This document shows, piece by piece, positions 31,914 through 44,712 of a DNA stretch of 64,000 nt. This DNA comes from Blastomyces gilchristii SLH14081 (lineage: Eukaryota; Ascomycota; Eurotiomycetes; Onygenales; Ajellomycetaceae), in contig NW_003101679.1 in assembly GCF_000003855.2 (NCBI RefSeq), positions 1,062,417 to 1,126,416 of the forward strand. Direction: 5' to 3'. The number at the start of each line of letters is the position of its first letter. The first letter of the stretch is position 1. Made by a program: the position numbers and the translations under genes. A model generated the notes under the pieces. It was not told where the DNA came from. It saw only the letters and a list, made by a program, of their open reading frames with translations, and did no database searches.

Positions 31914-34900
31914 TGTTTTGCACAAAATCACTGCCAATTCAGGATTCCTTGTTAATATACTTATTATTTAAACTACTGCTTCATTTGATATGCTCATCAG
32001 GAGTTAAAATCATCTTATTCTATCAGTATTGATACATTTGAGATCTTGATAATTAATAATACTCCTGCTCACTTAAAAAAGAGACTTGCAGAAAACATAT
32101 CACATTTGCAAAAAAAAAGCAAGAAAAGAGAATAATATTGATAAGAATTTAATAAATGAATATTAAGATAGCAGATTCAATATAATCTTACTTATATATA
32201 TATTCATAATCTCATGTTCTTTTCACTGAATCAGTTGCAGTTGATGATGATAATTCTTTATACTTATACTCTGTCAGTGAACATTCTTCTGAAGCTTTTG
32301 AAAGCTTTATTAATAAATGCTCTAAAACACTCTTTCAATTTGAAGCTGGTTTGAATACAGCTTCTGATATAGTCAGGCCGGCTCTCTAATCTACTTAATA
32401 GCTTGATACTGATTCTCTTGATAAGAATAATAAATACTCAGATATCTACTATTTAGATAAGATAATATCAGATTAACAGATAAAGTATCTTAAGATAATA
32501 CTTGAGATGAATAAGAAGAAGTAAAGAGTTCTAGAACTCAAACTACAACTGAAAAAACTCTATTAATAGAGATTTTCATTCTCTACAGATTAATTATAAG
32601 ATGTTAATAATTATTCTATTATTATATTAACAGTCTGTATAATTATATAAAATTCTAATCTCAGTGAAAGATTGAAATTCAATCTTTATAAATCAGATAG
32701 CTGTGTTGATAAGACAATCTCTTAATTTAAGAAAGATATTAAGAATACTGTGAGATTAAACAGTCTAACTGATATATTCAATTACATTATATAAAGCATC
32801 TTTATGAAATTGAAACTGATTGATACACAGTGTTGATATATGATAGAGAAATAACAGACTCAGAACTCTCTATAAAGAGATGATAAATAAGTATTATTCT
32901 AAGACATCAGAAACTGATGACTCTATATATTTATCTTGAACTTCTTAAGTGCAGATGTCAGATCATGTTTCTTCAAGTATGATGAAAATCAGATCACTTA
33001 TACTCTATGAAATGCAATTAAACAGAAATACTCTGTTTTTAAAACACAGTTACACTGTAAGACAGTTCTGAAATTCATGTCTTTTAATAACACACAGATT
33101 ATCAATTTACACATATTCTTCAATAAGTTTCAGTTTATCATTATAAAATTAAAGATGTTGAATACTTCTCTCTTAGATATATAAATATTTAATATCTTCT
33201 ACTCAGTTCTACTCAACAATTGAAGAAATTATGTTCAGAAGAAGATAAAGAAGATACAGAATTTCAAATTCACAGCTATAATATTGAATGTTAATCTTCT
33301 CATGAAGAAAATCTGTTTATAGCTTGATTCTTCAAAAGATAAAAAGAATCTATAGAATATAGATTCTGCAGTTAACTCAGCTATAACAGCTATAACAGTT
33401 ATAATAACTATCAGTAACAATATATTAAATTCAGCTCATGAAGACTGTACTGAATGTAATTATAACAGTTCATAAGAGAGCTTCTGAAATTATCAGAGAT
33501 TAGAAAATTCATCTATATATTCTGATTGTGAGAGATCTTACTTTAACATCTGTTAATTAATTAATTCAGACAGTACTCTGAATAATTAAAGAATAAACAA
33601 TACTGCAAGAATAAAGAAATTCAAGAAAAAGAAGAAAAAGAATAATAGTGAGAATAGAACTCAATTATTTATTACAGATAAATCAGAGACCTATCAGATA
33701 ATAAATCTCACAGAGATTATCAATATATCAGTCTGTTTTATAAAATCTCACAAGAATTTTCTCACTATATGAGATAGTGACACTGAATGTCACATAGTGA
33801 GTAATAGATTATGATTTTCAGAACTTATAGCAATCAATGATTCAACAGTTTAAGTAATTAATAAGACTATTATAAAGGTTCAGAGTGTCAGCACTGTATT
33901 CATCTTAGTAAGTGAAAGATTGATAGAATTCAATTATGTATACTATATATCAAAACTATCTGCAAATTTAATCTTCACTGAGCTTATAAAATGTCAGAGT
34001 TATATTCACTGTGATATATAAGTTAATACTGAGAACTACTTTGAGTTTCTGTTATCTATTAACAGTGATATCTTCTACACTAATCTGTCTTATAATAATA
34101 TTTACATTCTATCTGACAGTTCACTGACATTTTATGAGATAATGAATAATTCAATATATAAAGTAGTGACATATGTGACTGTTCTGAAATTAAAGATAAT
34201 CTCAACAGATTATAATCTGAGTACTGAGTCTTTGAGATCTTTCAGCTGTAAGAAGGTTGAACAGTTAATCAATTCTAAGAATTCAGATACTGATTTCTTT
34301 ATTATCTTATCTTCATTTTAATTATCTACAGTTCTTTCAAAACAGCTTCTGATAGATAAGTAGCATCATTGACTTAGTTATATCAGTGAAAATAGTATAT
34401 TAAAAATGATCAGAAACTCATGATTTAATATTATCATTATTAGTCTGAAGAAATTATCATTCTGTGTCACATGTGTTAAGATTAAATAGAAACACACTTT
34501 TTACAAGAATTTCACATCACATCATATCATCTGCAAGGTCTTGAAGATTTAAGTGAATATATTCAGTGATGATGAGACTCTTGAAACTGAAAATGATATA
34601 TCATCTTACACTGACAAGAAGCTTGCAATGATGATAACAGATAATGTCATCTATATAAAATGAATATTTCTATTGAAATGCAAAGATGAAATGTTGAGAT
34701 ATCTACAGATCTTTAATCAATTTATTAAGAATCTGCTGAGATGTGACATTGCAATCATTCACTCAGATTATGAAGAATTGAACTTAAATATAGTCACAGT
34801 ATATATGCTCAGTGAAGATATAAAATAAGAGCTGACTTTCTCTCATACTTCACAGTAAGATGAAGTATCTGAATAATTAATCAGTTTAATTATTAAGAAG

Positions 34901-37407
34901 TTCTGATTACTATTAATAGACTCTTCAGCTCTGAAAAAGATATGAGATAAGACAGTTATTACAGTTATAGAGCTGTTTAATCTTATATTAATCTTAACAA
35001 TATTGTATAAAGACTCTGAAAATATAAAGCTGATTACACTGTATAAGACCTGGCTTGAAGCTCTATCTTCTGCATGCAGCATTTGCTAATGAAGTTATAA
35101 AGCATTCTTGAAGATTGTTCTCAAGCTTATCAATAAGATGACTTTTCATTTCAAAGAGTTGATTTTTATAAGTTATAATGATTTTATCAATTATAGATTG
35201 ATAAATCTCTTCAACAGGTATTTATATATATTAAAAGATATCATCTTTCAGAAGAATCTTCATCTTGTCAATTCATCAATACTAATAACACACAATCTGA
35301 AGATTCTACTCAATGCAGTCTGTAAAGTAACTGTGATAATTTCTTCAGTGATATCAGGTCTACTCACTGCAGTCTGTTAAGAGATTGCAGTAATTTCTGA
35401 TTCATTAATAGATGATCTATTCATTGATAAGAAAATCTGATCTGAGTGTTTATTATTTCTTATACTTACTAATAATTAATGAATTGACTATAATATCTCT
35501 GTGAGAATATCTATCTTTTTAATACAGAATACACTGAACTTCTCAGAATTTACAGTTGAATTGAATGATTCTCTGACATCTATAAGAAATATTACTACAG
35601 TGAGAAAAGCTTCAGTGAGAGATAGTCTTGAAGATCTACTTACTAATTCTGAGATTACTGTACTTCTGATTCTGAAAAATCTCATATATATCAAAGCTTT
35701 TATGAAATGAAAGTATTATTATAAGATCTGCATTAAAGAGATTAACTATTTGAAATAGATAGAGATCTGATAACTGATTAAGAGAATATTATAAATAAGT
35801 ATTCTCTGTGATCAATGAATATTTAATAAAAAGTTTAATAATATAAGTGATATTATCTGCTATAAGATCTGCTGAGTTGTCTGCAGAAATCTTTAATAAA
35901 AGAGAGTTAATTACTTAAGAATCTTTACATCTATTATCTCTGCATTCATCTCATAAGCTCTTATAATAATCTCAGTATTCTGAGAATAATATGTTCTGCA
36001 GATTGATATAATGATCACTTTTTTAAACACTCAACTGTCTGCTGATGAATAAATATATATGAATTAACTCACAGAATTCTGTAAAGACTGTGATAATCTT
36101 ATATATGAGTTGATACAGAGACTCTACAGTCTTAAGTAAGTAATACTCTTATGATATAAAAAGCTGTAAAAGATGCTATTATACTCAGACTTCTGTGTCA
36201 GTCTCTATGATACTGAACTATTTATTCATAATAAAAGACAGATCTATATAATTATCTATGTAAATAATGTCTATCTCTATAGTCTGAAAATTGAAGATTT
36301 GAACTGAGTCAAAGCTGAAATCATTACTAATTATAAGATTAAGAATATAGAGAATTTCAACTGCTATCTAGAAATAAAGATTGATAGAGATTTAACTTTA
36401 TTAATATTGTTTTAATCTCTTTTTATAAGAAATCTTCTGAAGAAGTTCTTAATAAATAACTGTTATTCTACATTCACTTCTATGAAGAAGAATATTGATT
36501 TTATAAATAATAATGAGAAACTGATTGCATACATAGCAGAATTTATTCTATAGTTCTATCAATTCAGTATCAGATCTCTGCAATATCTGGTATTTAATAT
36601 ACATTCTGATATAAGCTTCATTACAGAATTTCTTGAACAATTCAGCTCTTAGTCTATATCAAAGAACTGAGTCATATACAAGTGTACACTCTGATATTTA
36701 CAGAGTTCAATTAATGAGAGTATAATCTATCACAGATATGCTGAAATTGAATCTGTAGTATATACAGATACTGATTAAGCTGATAGAGATTCAGAATCTT
36801 ATTCAATCACTGATTATATTATCTATATAACAGATAATTCTGTTGCATAACAGAGCTGCTGATAAACAGAGATTTTCAAGTCATCAACAGAGACTGAATA
36901 TATTACATTCTTCAAGACTGTATATAAGCTAGTCTGTCTCTGAGAGCTTCTAGAAGACACTGAATTCATCTCATTCTGTCTCAACAATCTGAATGTTAAT
37001 AATTATCTTATTTTCATCATAGCTAATAATCTGACTTATACAATTCATACTGATAATAAGTTTATTATAGAGCTATTCTCTTCTGAAGTAATTTCACACT
37101 GCTTGAAGTATATAGAGATCTGTTTTCACATTCTTCAGAATCTTGTCTGTAAGAATAAGATATCTATCTGATATATTTCATCTACTGAGAACACAGCAGA
37201 TGAGCTTACTAAATCACTTGAAATGTTGAAATATACATGTTGAAAAGAGAATATAAAGAAGATAGAGAGATAGAGGGATAAAAAATGATGTATATTATGA
37301 CTGGTTTTTCATTACTTCACATTTTCCAGTCATTTTTTGTACCTGTACTTGATTTGAAGGCGAATTTTGTATATAGCATTGTGTATAGTTACTCTGGTGA
37401 GTGGGGG

Positions 37408-37503
37408 TGTCAGGTCACATGATCTGGCTTACTAATCCTTCCACCATATAACTTTCCACAAAGCTAGCAACCTTTCAATCACACAAGTTTTACACCTTCC
37501 ACA
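37408..37503 (+). repeat. 3' LTR of the Copia element
   Basis: 96 bp, near-identical partner of 31806-31901, followed by the TATTT target duplication. Confidence 0.93.
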
Positions 37504-37508
37504 TATTT

Positions 37509-38620
37509 CCTTTCGACTAACTATACGGGCAAGTACTACCAGTTGTTTCAACGAATGCAACGCCATATCCTTCCTGATTCCCGAACGTGCAGCTTACACC
37601 GCTTCATGGATATGGAATTCCGCGCTTCTTTAATGCCGTCATTTCACGCCAAGCCCAACGTTGAACTTAACTGCCGGTGCAGTTCCGCGCAAACCATTGC
37701 TATGCTACAGGTTGATAAAGGGATTGTTTTAGCGACGTGCTCACCATGGCTTCCCGCTCCACGGATGCGGCTGGACACACAAAGGCCCCTGACCCTCCTG
37801 GATCATAACTTTGGAGTCGACATTGAAGGGTGTGCTCAGCCGACTTCAACAGCACGCGCGTGCCAATGCAGGCACCGTTTGTTAGTGCCCGACGTTGCTA
37901 ATGGCGGGACACTATCCTAGGATCAGTGCACTGCTACTAAGTATAGGAGCTGAACGTTGGCCTCCAGCCGGTGGCGGCGTGCTTACTTTAGCATCCATGT
38001 TTTCTTGATGTGATAAGGTTCCCCTTACCCCTGTTTGTTTCCCAGATGCAGGGGCTTGTCAAAGGAGCGAGTTGATATTCCCTCGCCAACTCCGTATACG
38101 GAGTAGAGTAGTTAGTAAGGCGGATATTGCTATACAGTCTTGCAAAGGAAACTCCGGTCGGTTTAACTGTCTATTCACCCCTAGTTGACAAGCACCAAGT
38201 AGATTTTACTAACCTTTAACAGTCCGTATTATTGCGACCTTCTCGGCGTATTTTAATCAGCGTCTGGAACACCCTTGGGATCGATTTTGTCAGGAATAAC
38301 CCCTGCAAGTTGTGGCGATTAGCGTCCACGCACTCATGCAAAAGAAGTCCATGGAGAGTATATGAATGAAAGGTCACATAGGGCTGAAAGCCATGGATAT
38401 ATTCTTTTGCAAATTGTGAAATAGTATTCAAGATTTCGGTTGCCCGAGCATAGTCAGCTTGTGAGGTGACATGACTTCCTGGTTACCCTTTGACATATCC
38501 ACACACATATATATATAATTATTCTGAGCTGGAATCCTATTGATATTAGAACTTATTTCACAGGTAAGTTCCGAATGTCCTTCAATAGAAGTAAATTATC
38601 TATTTACATCTACAACCCGC

Positions 38621-38690
<70 letters not shown>

Positions 38691-39216
38691 AAAAGAATAA
38701 TTATAGTTAACTTAATCACGATAATGGTTAGGATACTCAACTGAAAGCCGAAAAATATCAGCGATGAATAGTTATGTCTCTGGTTCGCCAGTCCGTTTCG
38801 GGCTAACCTTAGTAAGGTTAAAACAAAACGGAATCCATGTCCATAACTAATTGCTTACGCAGCGTAAAATTTTCCGAGAGCTTTAAAATGAATGTAATCT
38901 TTCTCTCCGCAACATACAATAAATCCTCGGGTTGACGCCTAAATATTACTGCCCGTCGGAGGAATACAGGAATCTATTCATTTCTTTCCGTTGCTAATAA
39001 TGTGGTGGTTTGCTCTTGCTTGGTATCAGGGAGGGGGCTGACATGCTTGGATATCCTCTGGGTGCAGGCTCCCTATCTGAAGACTATAAAGTCGTCATTC
39101 ATCCCCCCCTTCCCCCTTTTTCCCGAGTGTGAAGCAACACAGGAATCCTTGTGTTTTTTGTTTTATACTCCTTATTTGAAGAACTAACCAATTCCTCCGA
39201 CCAAGTCTACATCACG
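37509..39216. other. Gene-free region with long A tract
   Basis: GC-balanced at first, then AT-rich. The frame at 37543-37920 has no family character. Contains the 66-nt A tract and a tRNA-like box pair described under findings. A TATAAAG at 39085-39091 lies about 130 bp before the next, disabled, gene. Confidence 0.5.
38622..38687. repeat. 66-nt homopolymer A tract
   Basis: Uninterrupted A66 followed by TTTAAAAG. Such a length suggests a retroposon poly(A) tail or recent slippage; assembly of the exact length is unreliable. Confidence 0.9.
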
Positions 39217-40144
39217 ATGGCCGAAAAATCATTTCGTCCACTTTCCTCACCACAAAAAGTGCCGTCGTACAACCACAATGCAAAAGCCGTCAGGAAAAAC
39301 ATCAAGAACAACATAATGCGCGATAATTTTACCATGAGCACATGGCTTCTGGTCGGCGGGTTGTTGCAGGGCGTGGCCGTCGCCCTGCTAGGCTATCTTA
39401 ACCTCCTGCCAGCCACAGTGGTCATTGCTTATCGGATCGGTGACAACCTTCTCATGGCCTTCGGCTGGACGAAGAACCGCTACCTCTCAGATGTACTCCT
39501 CACCAAATTCACTGCCTAAATGCCTCGTCCAGACGGATCCTTTGGATCGACTTTTGCCGAACGGCCGCTCGTTGTATTTATGTTAGGAACGAAATCCAGT
39601 CACCCCCTTTGGAGTTTTCGATCCGGTATATCTCAAATTAGCCAAATACTTCTTTAGAATGGTAAGGGAGCTCAAAGAGACCGCTGAGCATTCGGGGTAC
39701 CTGGGTTCAGCGACCTGGACCAGTGCCGAAGACTCAGCGGCAAATGAGGTTATGACTGTGATGTATTTCGGGGATTTCGAGTCCCTGCACAAATACGCTC
39801 ACGGGCCGTTCCACATTCAAGCAGTGAAATATTGGTCAAGCGTTGTGAAGGACTGCCCCCATGTCTCCATATATCACGAGACATATGTCGTACCACCGGG
39901 ACAATGGGAGAATATCTATGGAAATAGCTGGCCGACGGGGTTAAGCGCGGCGTCTTTCCCGATCCGCACGGCTCAAGGGAATGGAGAGACAGAATGGATG
40001 AGCCCGGTCATTGACGCGCGGAAGGGCTCTCTCCGCGGTATGGCAGGGAGAATACAGTCAGATTACTTGAAAGGTTATGAGGAAAAGCAGGGCGAGGTCT
40101 GGGACCAAACATATGATGTTGATTATAGAGAGCTCGCACGTTAG
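39217..40144 (+). pseudogene. Disabled DUF4188 (Monooxy_af470-like) gene
   Basis: From ATG 39217 the frame reads MAEKSFRPLSSPQ, a hydrophobic segment near 45-70 and GDNLLMAFGWTKNRYLSDVL, then meets TAA at 39517-39519 where the family continues KFTAQ. A single C-to-T change (CAA to TAA) would explain the stop. The same frame continues MPRPDGSFGSTFAERPLVVF, then breaks in a run of five C at about 39602-39606; after a +1 shift it continues PFGVFDPVYLKLAKYFFRMV through SIYHETYVVPPGQWENIYGN to the end at 40144. Everything after the break looks conserved. DUF4188 proteins are haem-free monooxygenase-like proteins, one of them (af470) acting in fumagillin synthesis. Intact length would be about 308 residues. 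A sequencing error could account for the C-run shift but not for the stop. Confidence 0.7.
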
Positions 40145-41026
40145 GCTGCATTTGGCATTTGGCGCGTGTTTTTACTCTTTTATGTTTTATCTTCTTTGAG
40201 AGTTATATTAGAGGATGCCGGTGCTCAAGGCGCGTTTCCTAGGCTTGAAATATTCATGATTTTCGAATCTCTTCAGGACATACGAGGTCTTATTAACCTT
40301 TGCAAGCTGGAATTCTTGCGGGCTCAGTGGATCTTTGAGATTGATCCCACTGGCGGTCCGGATGAAAGCCTTAAACACTGACGCATCTGTTAAGTGAGGA
40401 TGGGAAAAGTATCTCTGGACAAGATCTGTGGCAAATAAATAAGTATGGTATGGCATAGTTAGCCATTCCGGTGTGTTGAAGTTGTTGATTGATGAAAACA
40501 GGCAGATGTCGAGCCGTGATCTGCAAGTTTAGGACCAAAAATAGCGTTGCCAGTTCGAAGCCAGATGACGTCATGGCGCCGGCACCGGCTGAGCTCCAAA
40601 TGGCTTGAATTCGATGCATGGGAATTGTTATCGTAAGGCCTTGATTTTATAAATTAGAGTTTAGTACCAATATTAAACTGCCATCGATATACACGCATAT
40701 AAAAATGTAACCCAGGTTTTGCGTCCGAACCCTTTACTTCCACAGTCCTTGCAACCCCTCACTCGCTACCCCTCATCACCAAGCAACCTCCGCGCCTTCA
40801 AATAAGTTGGGGAAAACAGGTTTCCCGTCATTTTCGCCGCATATTTGTTACAAACTTCTTAGGCATATATCTGATCTCGATTCTATTTATTCCAGCGCTC
40901 CTCTTCTTTGATTTGCATTGTTGAGAGACCAGGAACGTAATAATCCCGAGAGCCAATTTGACAAAATACAACATTCCTACAGCAGGCCCCGCACAATCAG
41001 TAACTCCAAGCAGGGTAGCATACACC
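40145..41026. other. Intergenic region, cyanase promoter
   Basis: Includes a TATAAAAA at 40698-40705 on the plus strand, about 320 bp before the cyanase ATG, implying a long 5' UTR if used. No gene is seen. Confidence 0.5.
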
Positions 41027-41714
41027 ATGTCCAACCTCAACCTCGCGACCCTTGACGTATGATACCTTCACAACCACTCCACCATCCTTCGTAGATCGCC
41101 AGTGAACAGATAATTAACCTATGCCTCCCAGATCTCCGAACACGCTAACCTCCCCACCTCATCCGAGGTTCTCTTCAAGGCCAAAGCCGACAAGAAGCTC
41201 TCTTTCGAGAGCATAGCAGCAGCCATTGGCCGGAATGAGGTAGCCACCGCAGCCATCTTCTATGGACAAGCAAAAGCTTCCGAGGAGGATATTGCCAAAT
41301 TGGCTCAGGTCCTTGAAATTGACCATGCTCATCTGGAGTCTCTTCTGAGCGGATTCCCAGACCGGGGAAAGTCCGTCTCCTTCCCCCCGAAGGACCCGCT
41401 GATTTACCGTCTGTATGAGATTGTGCAGAACTATGGCTACGCGTATAAGGCAGTGATGAATGAGAAATTTGGAGACGGGATTATGAGTGCGATTTCCTTC
41501 TCGACTACGGTTGAGAAGGAGACGGATAAGGATGGGAATAATTGGGCGGTTGTGACGTGGAGGGGGAAATGGTACGTGTGATTCTATGCTATTCTCTATT
41601 CTATTCTTTTCTATTTTATCCATTGGGATCGGTGCCCTTTCAATCAATTGGAAACATTGAACTGAGCATTTTGGGCTGATTAATTCCAACAGGCTTCCAT
41701 ATTCACGATTCTGA
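41027..41714 (+). CDS. cyn1: Cyanate hydratase (cyanase), 3 exons, 163 aa
   Basis: Exons 41027-41056, 41132-41571 and 41693-41714; introns of 75 bp (GTATGA/CCCAG) and 121 bp (GTACGT/CAACAG). The first exon encodes only [10 protein letters not shown] and the last only the conserved C-terminus LPYSRF. Cyanase (EC 4.2.1.104) converts cyanate and bicarbonate to carbamate, which decays to ammonia and CO2; it acts as a cytosolic decamer. The N-terminal helix-turn-helix-like domain ([20 protein letters not shown]) is followed by the catalytic domain with Arg103 and Glu106 in IYRLYEIVQ and Ser129 in GIMSAISF. Their spacing equals that of E. coli Arg96, Glu99 and Ser122. Length is as usual for the family. 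The enzyme should be active. Confidence 0.96.
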
Positions 41715-42293
41715 GCGTGTGGAAAGGGAAAGGGGTAAACATATGTCTGCAATATTAAAGAAATGTTGATGTTGATGTATCTACTATGTCAAGGCTCTAT
41801 TCATTGGCATTTCTTGAACCTGGGCTTTTGGCCGATGGCCATATAGCACAGTTGGCCCTACATGATAGCAATGCGAAGGCGTAGTCGCTGAATGAAAAAG
41901 CAATGCCTTGTTATTATCCTTGATCAAACCAAGAATACAATGGCTGGGCAAACATACATTCGAACCAAAGTCTTGCTCAATAGTAATTTTTAATACTAGT
42001 TGTATATATATATATTTTAACTACATCCAGGTGCAATGAGGTTGAGATGTACAAGACTCTCTCGCATTACTCATCAGAACATTCACTGACCTTCTGAGAA
42101 CCCTTTGTTGACTCTCTCTTCGTTTTTCACTTTACTGACTTTGACGAGAATAAGATACAAAGGACCGTACAAGCTTCTTCCTGGCCCTTCTTTTATCCTA
42201 TACTGCTTCTGCAAAACTTCTCTCCTCACTCCCTTCTGCCGCGTCGTTATAACTATATCCACCTACAGGCGTCTTCTCACAGCCACTATCAAG
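41715..42293. other. Intergenic region
   Basis: 3' UTR of the cyanase gene and promoter plus C/T-rich 5' leader of the zinc-finger gene. Confidence 0.55.
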
Positions 42294-43833
42294 ATGGCCC
42301 CCACAGAAATCACTCCCAGAATCGTCTGCACTTTTGAAAATTGCAACCGTACCTTCACTACAGAGAAGGAGCTTCGAAAGCATAAAATCGAATTCACTGA
42401 TCATGAATACTGCGCCCGTTGCAATCTAGATTTTGAAGATGAGAGAGAACTGTTCGCCCATAAACTCGAAAGCAATAAACACATTGCCTGCCCCAGCTGC
42501 GGAGAGGAGTTCAAAAGCGAGGGAGGCAAGAACACACATTTCGCCCAGGTATGAGGTCTTCTGCTTCTGTTATGCATCAAATTTGCTTCATCGGCGTTGC
42601 TCTCTTGCATTTTCACTCTTGTTACGTGTTATTTATCTTCTGCACTTCCAGGTATTTATCACAGTCTCTGACGTTAAACAGTTCCATAGAACCAACCAGG
42701 AAATGGTCTGCCACTTCTGCCATGCCAAGTTCAGGCGTGCCCATGCATACATGTGTCATATAGAAAACGACCAATGTCCGTCCTTCTCCGCAGAACGGTA
42801 TAGAGAACAGCGCGTCAAGAAGGAAGCGCTCCGAACTGTGATGTCCCGAGCCTTGGGCCCCACTAATAAGGGTTTTGGGCTCACTGATTCATCTATCACT
42901 TCCAGCTTGGATGGTGGCATTGGCCTTCCTCTCTTAGATGGGCGGGAAACGGTGCCCACGTCGGGTGAGAGAAGTAAACCCGGGACCACAGGCAGCAGTG
43001 GATATGACGCCACCTCTGTCTCGATGCAGCTTCGCGGAATGAGTCTCTGGCCAGCCCCCGGGGAAGAGAAAGAGGTGGAGATAGGCTCAGAGGAGCAAGT
43101 CTTCATGGCATATTCTGACGCGGCATATGGCCGTGATGATCGGGAGGTTAGAAGCCGTTTCCGCGCAAATAACAGCGGTCCACCGACATCCCCGACGGGA
43201 AAACATACCCCTCTGATTGACCTCGATGAGACGGCGTCAAAGGCATCTGACAACACTTGGGGAACCTGGGAAAGCAGGTTTGCCCCATCGCCCATGCCTC
43301 GGGAAAGTGAAACTGTTGAGAAACGCCAACAGGAACCGTGGAGCCCTTCTAAGTTCTTCAGTCCCGCTATGGGGAAGTGGGTATGTGTATGCGATAAGTT
43401 ATTTGACAGCGAGAAGGATTTTGAGGGCCATATTAAGTCTGGAATCCATATGGGTGGTGTCTTCCGGTATGAAAGCTTCCCCTTATAAACCTATCCCCGT
43501 ATTTAGTTGTGTCTTGTTCCTTCTATATCGAACATTTTCCGCTCCTGCGCCTTCGCTTCTCCCAGAGTTAGTCCCTGAAACTAATATGTCCTCCATCTCA
43601 TTAGCTGTCCTGGTTGTTTGCGCATGTTTAAATCTAGTACAGCATTAACAGCGCACTGCGAATCCGCCACAGTGCGCTGTAAAGTGAACAAGGACGAAAA
43701 CTATGCCCGCATCCTGGATGAAGTTTCCGCCGGGCTCATCGAGCCAGCCGGGGAGAATGAGGATGGCTCTATAATATATAGGACGGTGGCGCCATCTCAA
43801 ACTGGAATTGATTTGAAGAATGTTAGGTGGTAG
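42294..43833 (+). CDS. C2H2-type zinc-finger protein (3 exons, 422 aa)
   Basis: Exons 42294-42548, 42682-43466 and 43605-43833; introns of 133 and 138 bp. The first join (acceptor AAACAG) restores GGKNTHFAQ-FHRTNQEMVCHF; the second (GTATGA/ATTAG) restores GGVFR-CPGCLRMFKSSTALTAH. The upstream acceptor CTTCCAG would add ten residues and break the finger spacing, so I prefer the later one. ATG 42294 (MAPTEITPR) follows AAG and starts just before the first finger. The N-terminus has four or five closely packed Cys/His fingers (CTFENCNRTF, CARCNLDF, CPSCGEEF, CHFCHAKF), and two more lie at the C-terminus (VCVCDKLFDSEKDFEGHIKS and the CPGC unit). A Ser/Pro/acidic linker lies between. Proteins of this layout are common in Pezizomycotina and mostly uncharacterised; nucleic-acid binding is likely but unproven. 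Confidence 0.83.
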
Positions 43834-44712
43834 GGAGATAGACCTTAGACAAGTATGCTTGTGATATCGGAACTTAGAAATCGGCGCGCATCGTTCGCCA
43901 GATGGTTCTTGTTATCCATTCTCTTCTTTCTTATGTGTAGCTTAGGCAATGAATAGTAACGCTACGGGAGAAGGGAAACCACATTGGTTGGCGGGAAAGA
44001 TATTGATGAACATGACGAGGGGATAGTAAACAGAATGTTATATTGCGAGATTTTTGGCGTTGTTGCATGGCTGACGATAATTCAAGAATAGTGACTTGCT
44101 ATCCCGATGCTTAATATTTCTTATTATTAGCCAGGGAGGGGTAATTGGAGAGATAATGAACAGCATAGTTGGCTGTAAACCAGTTGTTTTCATATATATT
44201 TTGGAGGTTAACGTCTGTTTATTAGATCACTTCATCGTATATCAGCGGGTTACTCAGAGAACGTTAACCAGAAAATTGAGATTTTTGTCGTTTGCAGTGG
44301 TTTAATAAATACTATGGGTTTTCGGCCTATGCCCTTTTAGGCAATCTACACCACACCCGCAAAAGAGGTTTGAGGCTTTGAAGCTCAGGATGATGAATAA
44401 ATCAATATTCTGTATCCTCCCAACCAGTATACTTTTTAATTTATTTAAAGACTAGCTCTATCAATTAAGACTATATGAATACCTATTTATTAACTATACG
44501 TCTACCTATCAAAATTTCTCTCTATTCGCAATAAAATCCTGCCCGCAAGATACCGTTTCCACGAAGCAACCCACTATCAGACAAAAGTAAAACGGCCGTC
44601 AGCCTCAATTGAAACATAAAAGGAATACCATACCTGGCTACGTCAGGGACTTTACCGTGTCCTGGACTCTACATAAGAAAGAGAAAAACACACCCCCTCC
44701 TGAATTGTAACC
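43834..44712. other. Intergenic region
   Basis: AT-rich spacer with the promoter of the next gene; no gene or RNA seen. Confidence 0.5.

Larger units (their letters stand above)
31806..37503 (+). mobile_element. Ty1/Copia LTR retrotransposon, complete in structure but dead
   Basis: 5698 bp between two 96-bp LTRs (31806-31901 and 37408-37503), each TG...CA, flanked by TATTT duplications at 31801-31805 and 37504-37508. The interior is extremely AT-rich and full of stops. Domain order is still legible: gag around 32200-33500, integrase traces near 34370-34830 (CVTCVK zinc-binding remnant, IHSDYEEL), then reverse transcriptase around 35900-36700 with YVNNVYLY where YVDDVYLY is expected, and RNase H near 36750-36950 (VYTDTD, SSTETEYI). 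INT before RT defines Copia order. The catalytic Asp pair of RT is mutated to Asn-Asn (GAT to AAT). The element was silenced by massive C-to-T/G-to-A mutation. Confidence 0.9.

Noticed and set aside
37543..37920. Plus-strand frame of 125 residues right after the Copia element
   Set aside because: Amino-acid content without domain signature; no start context or neighbouring exon.
38697..38800. Possible functional tRNA gene
   Set aside because: A- and B-box-like words are present, but no acceptor stem pairs and the T-arm does not fold with a normal loop.
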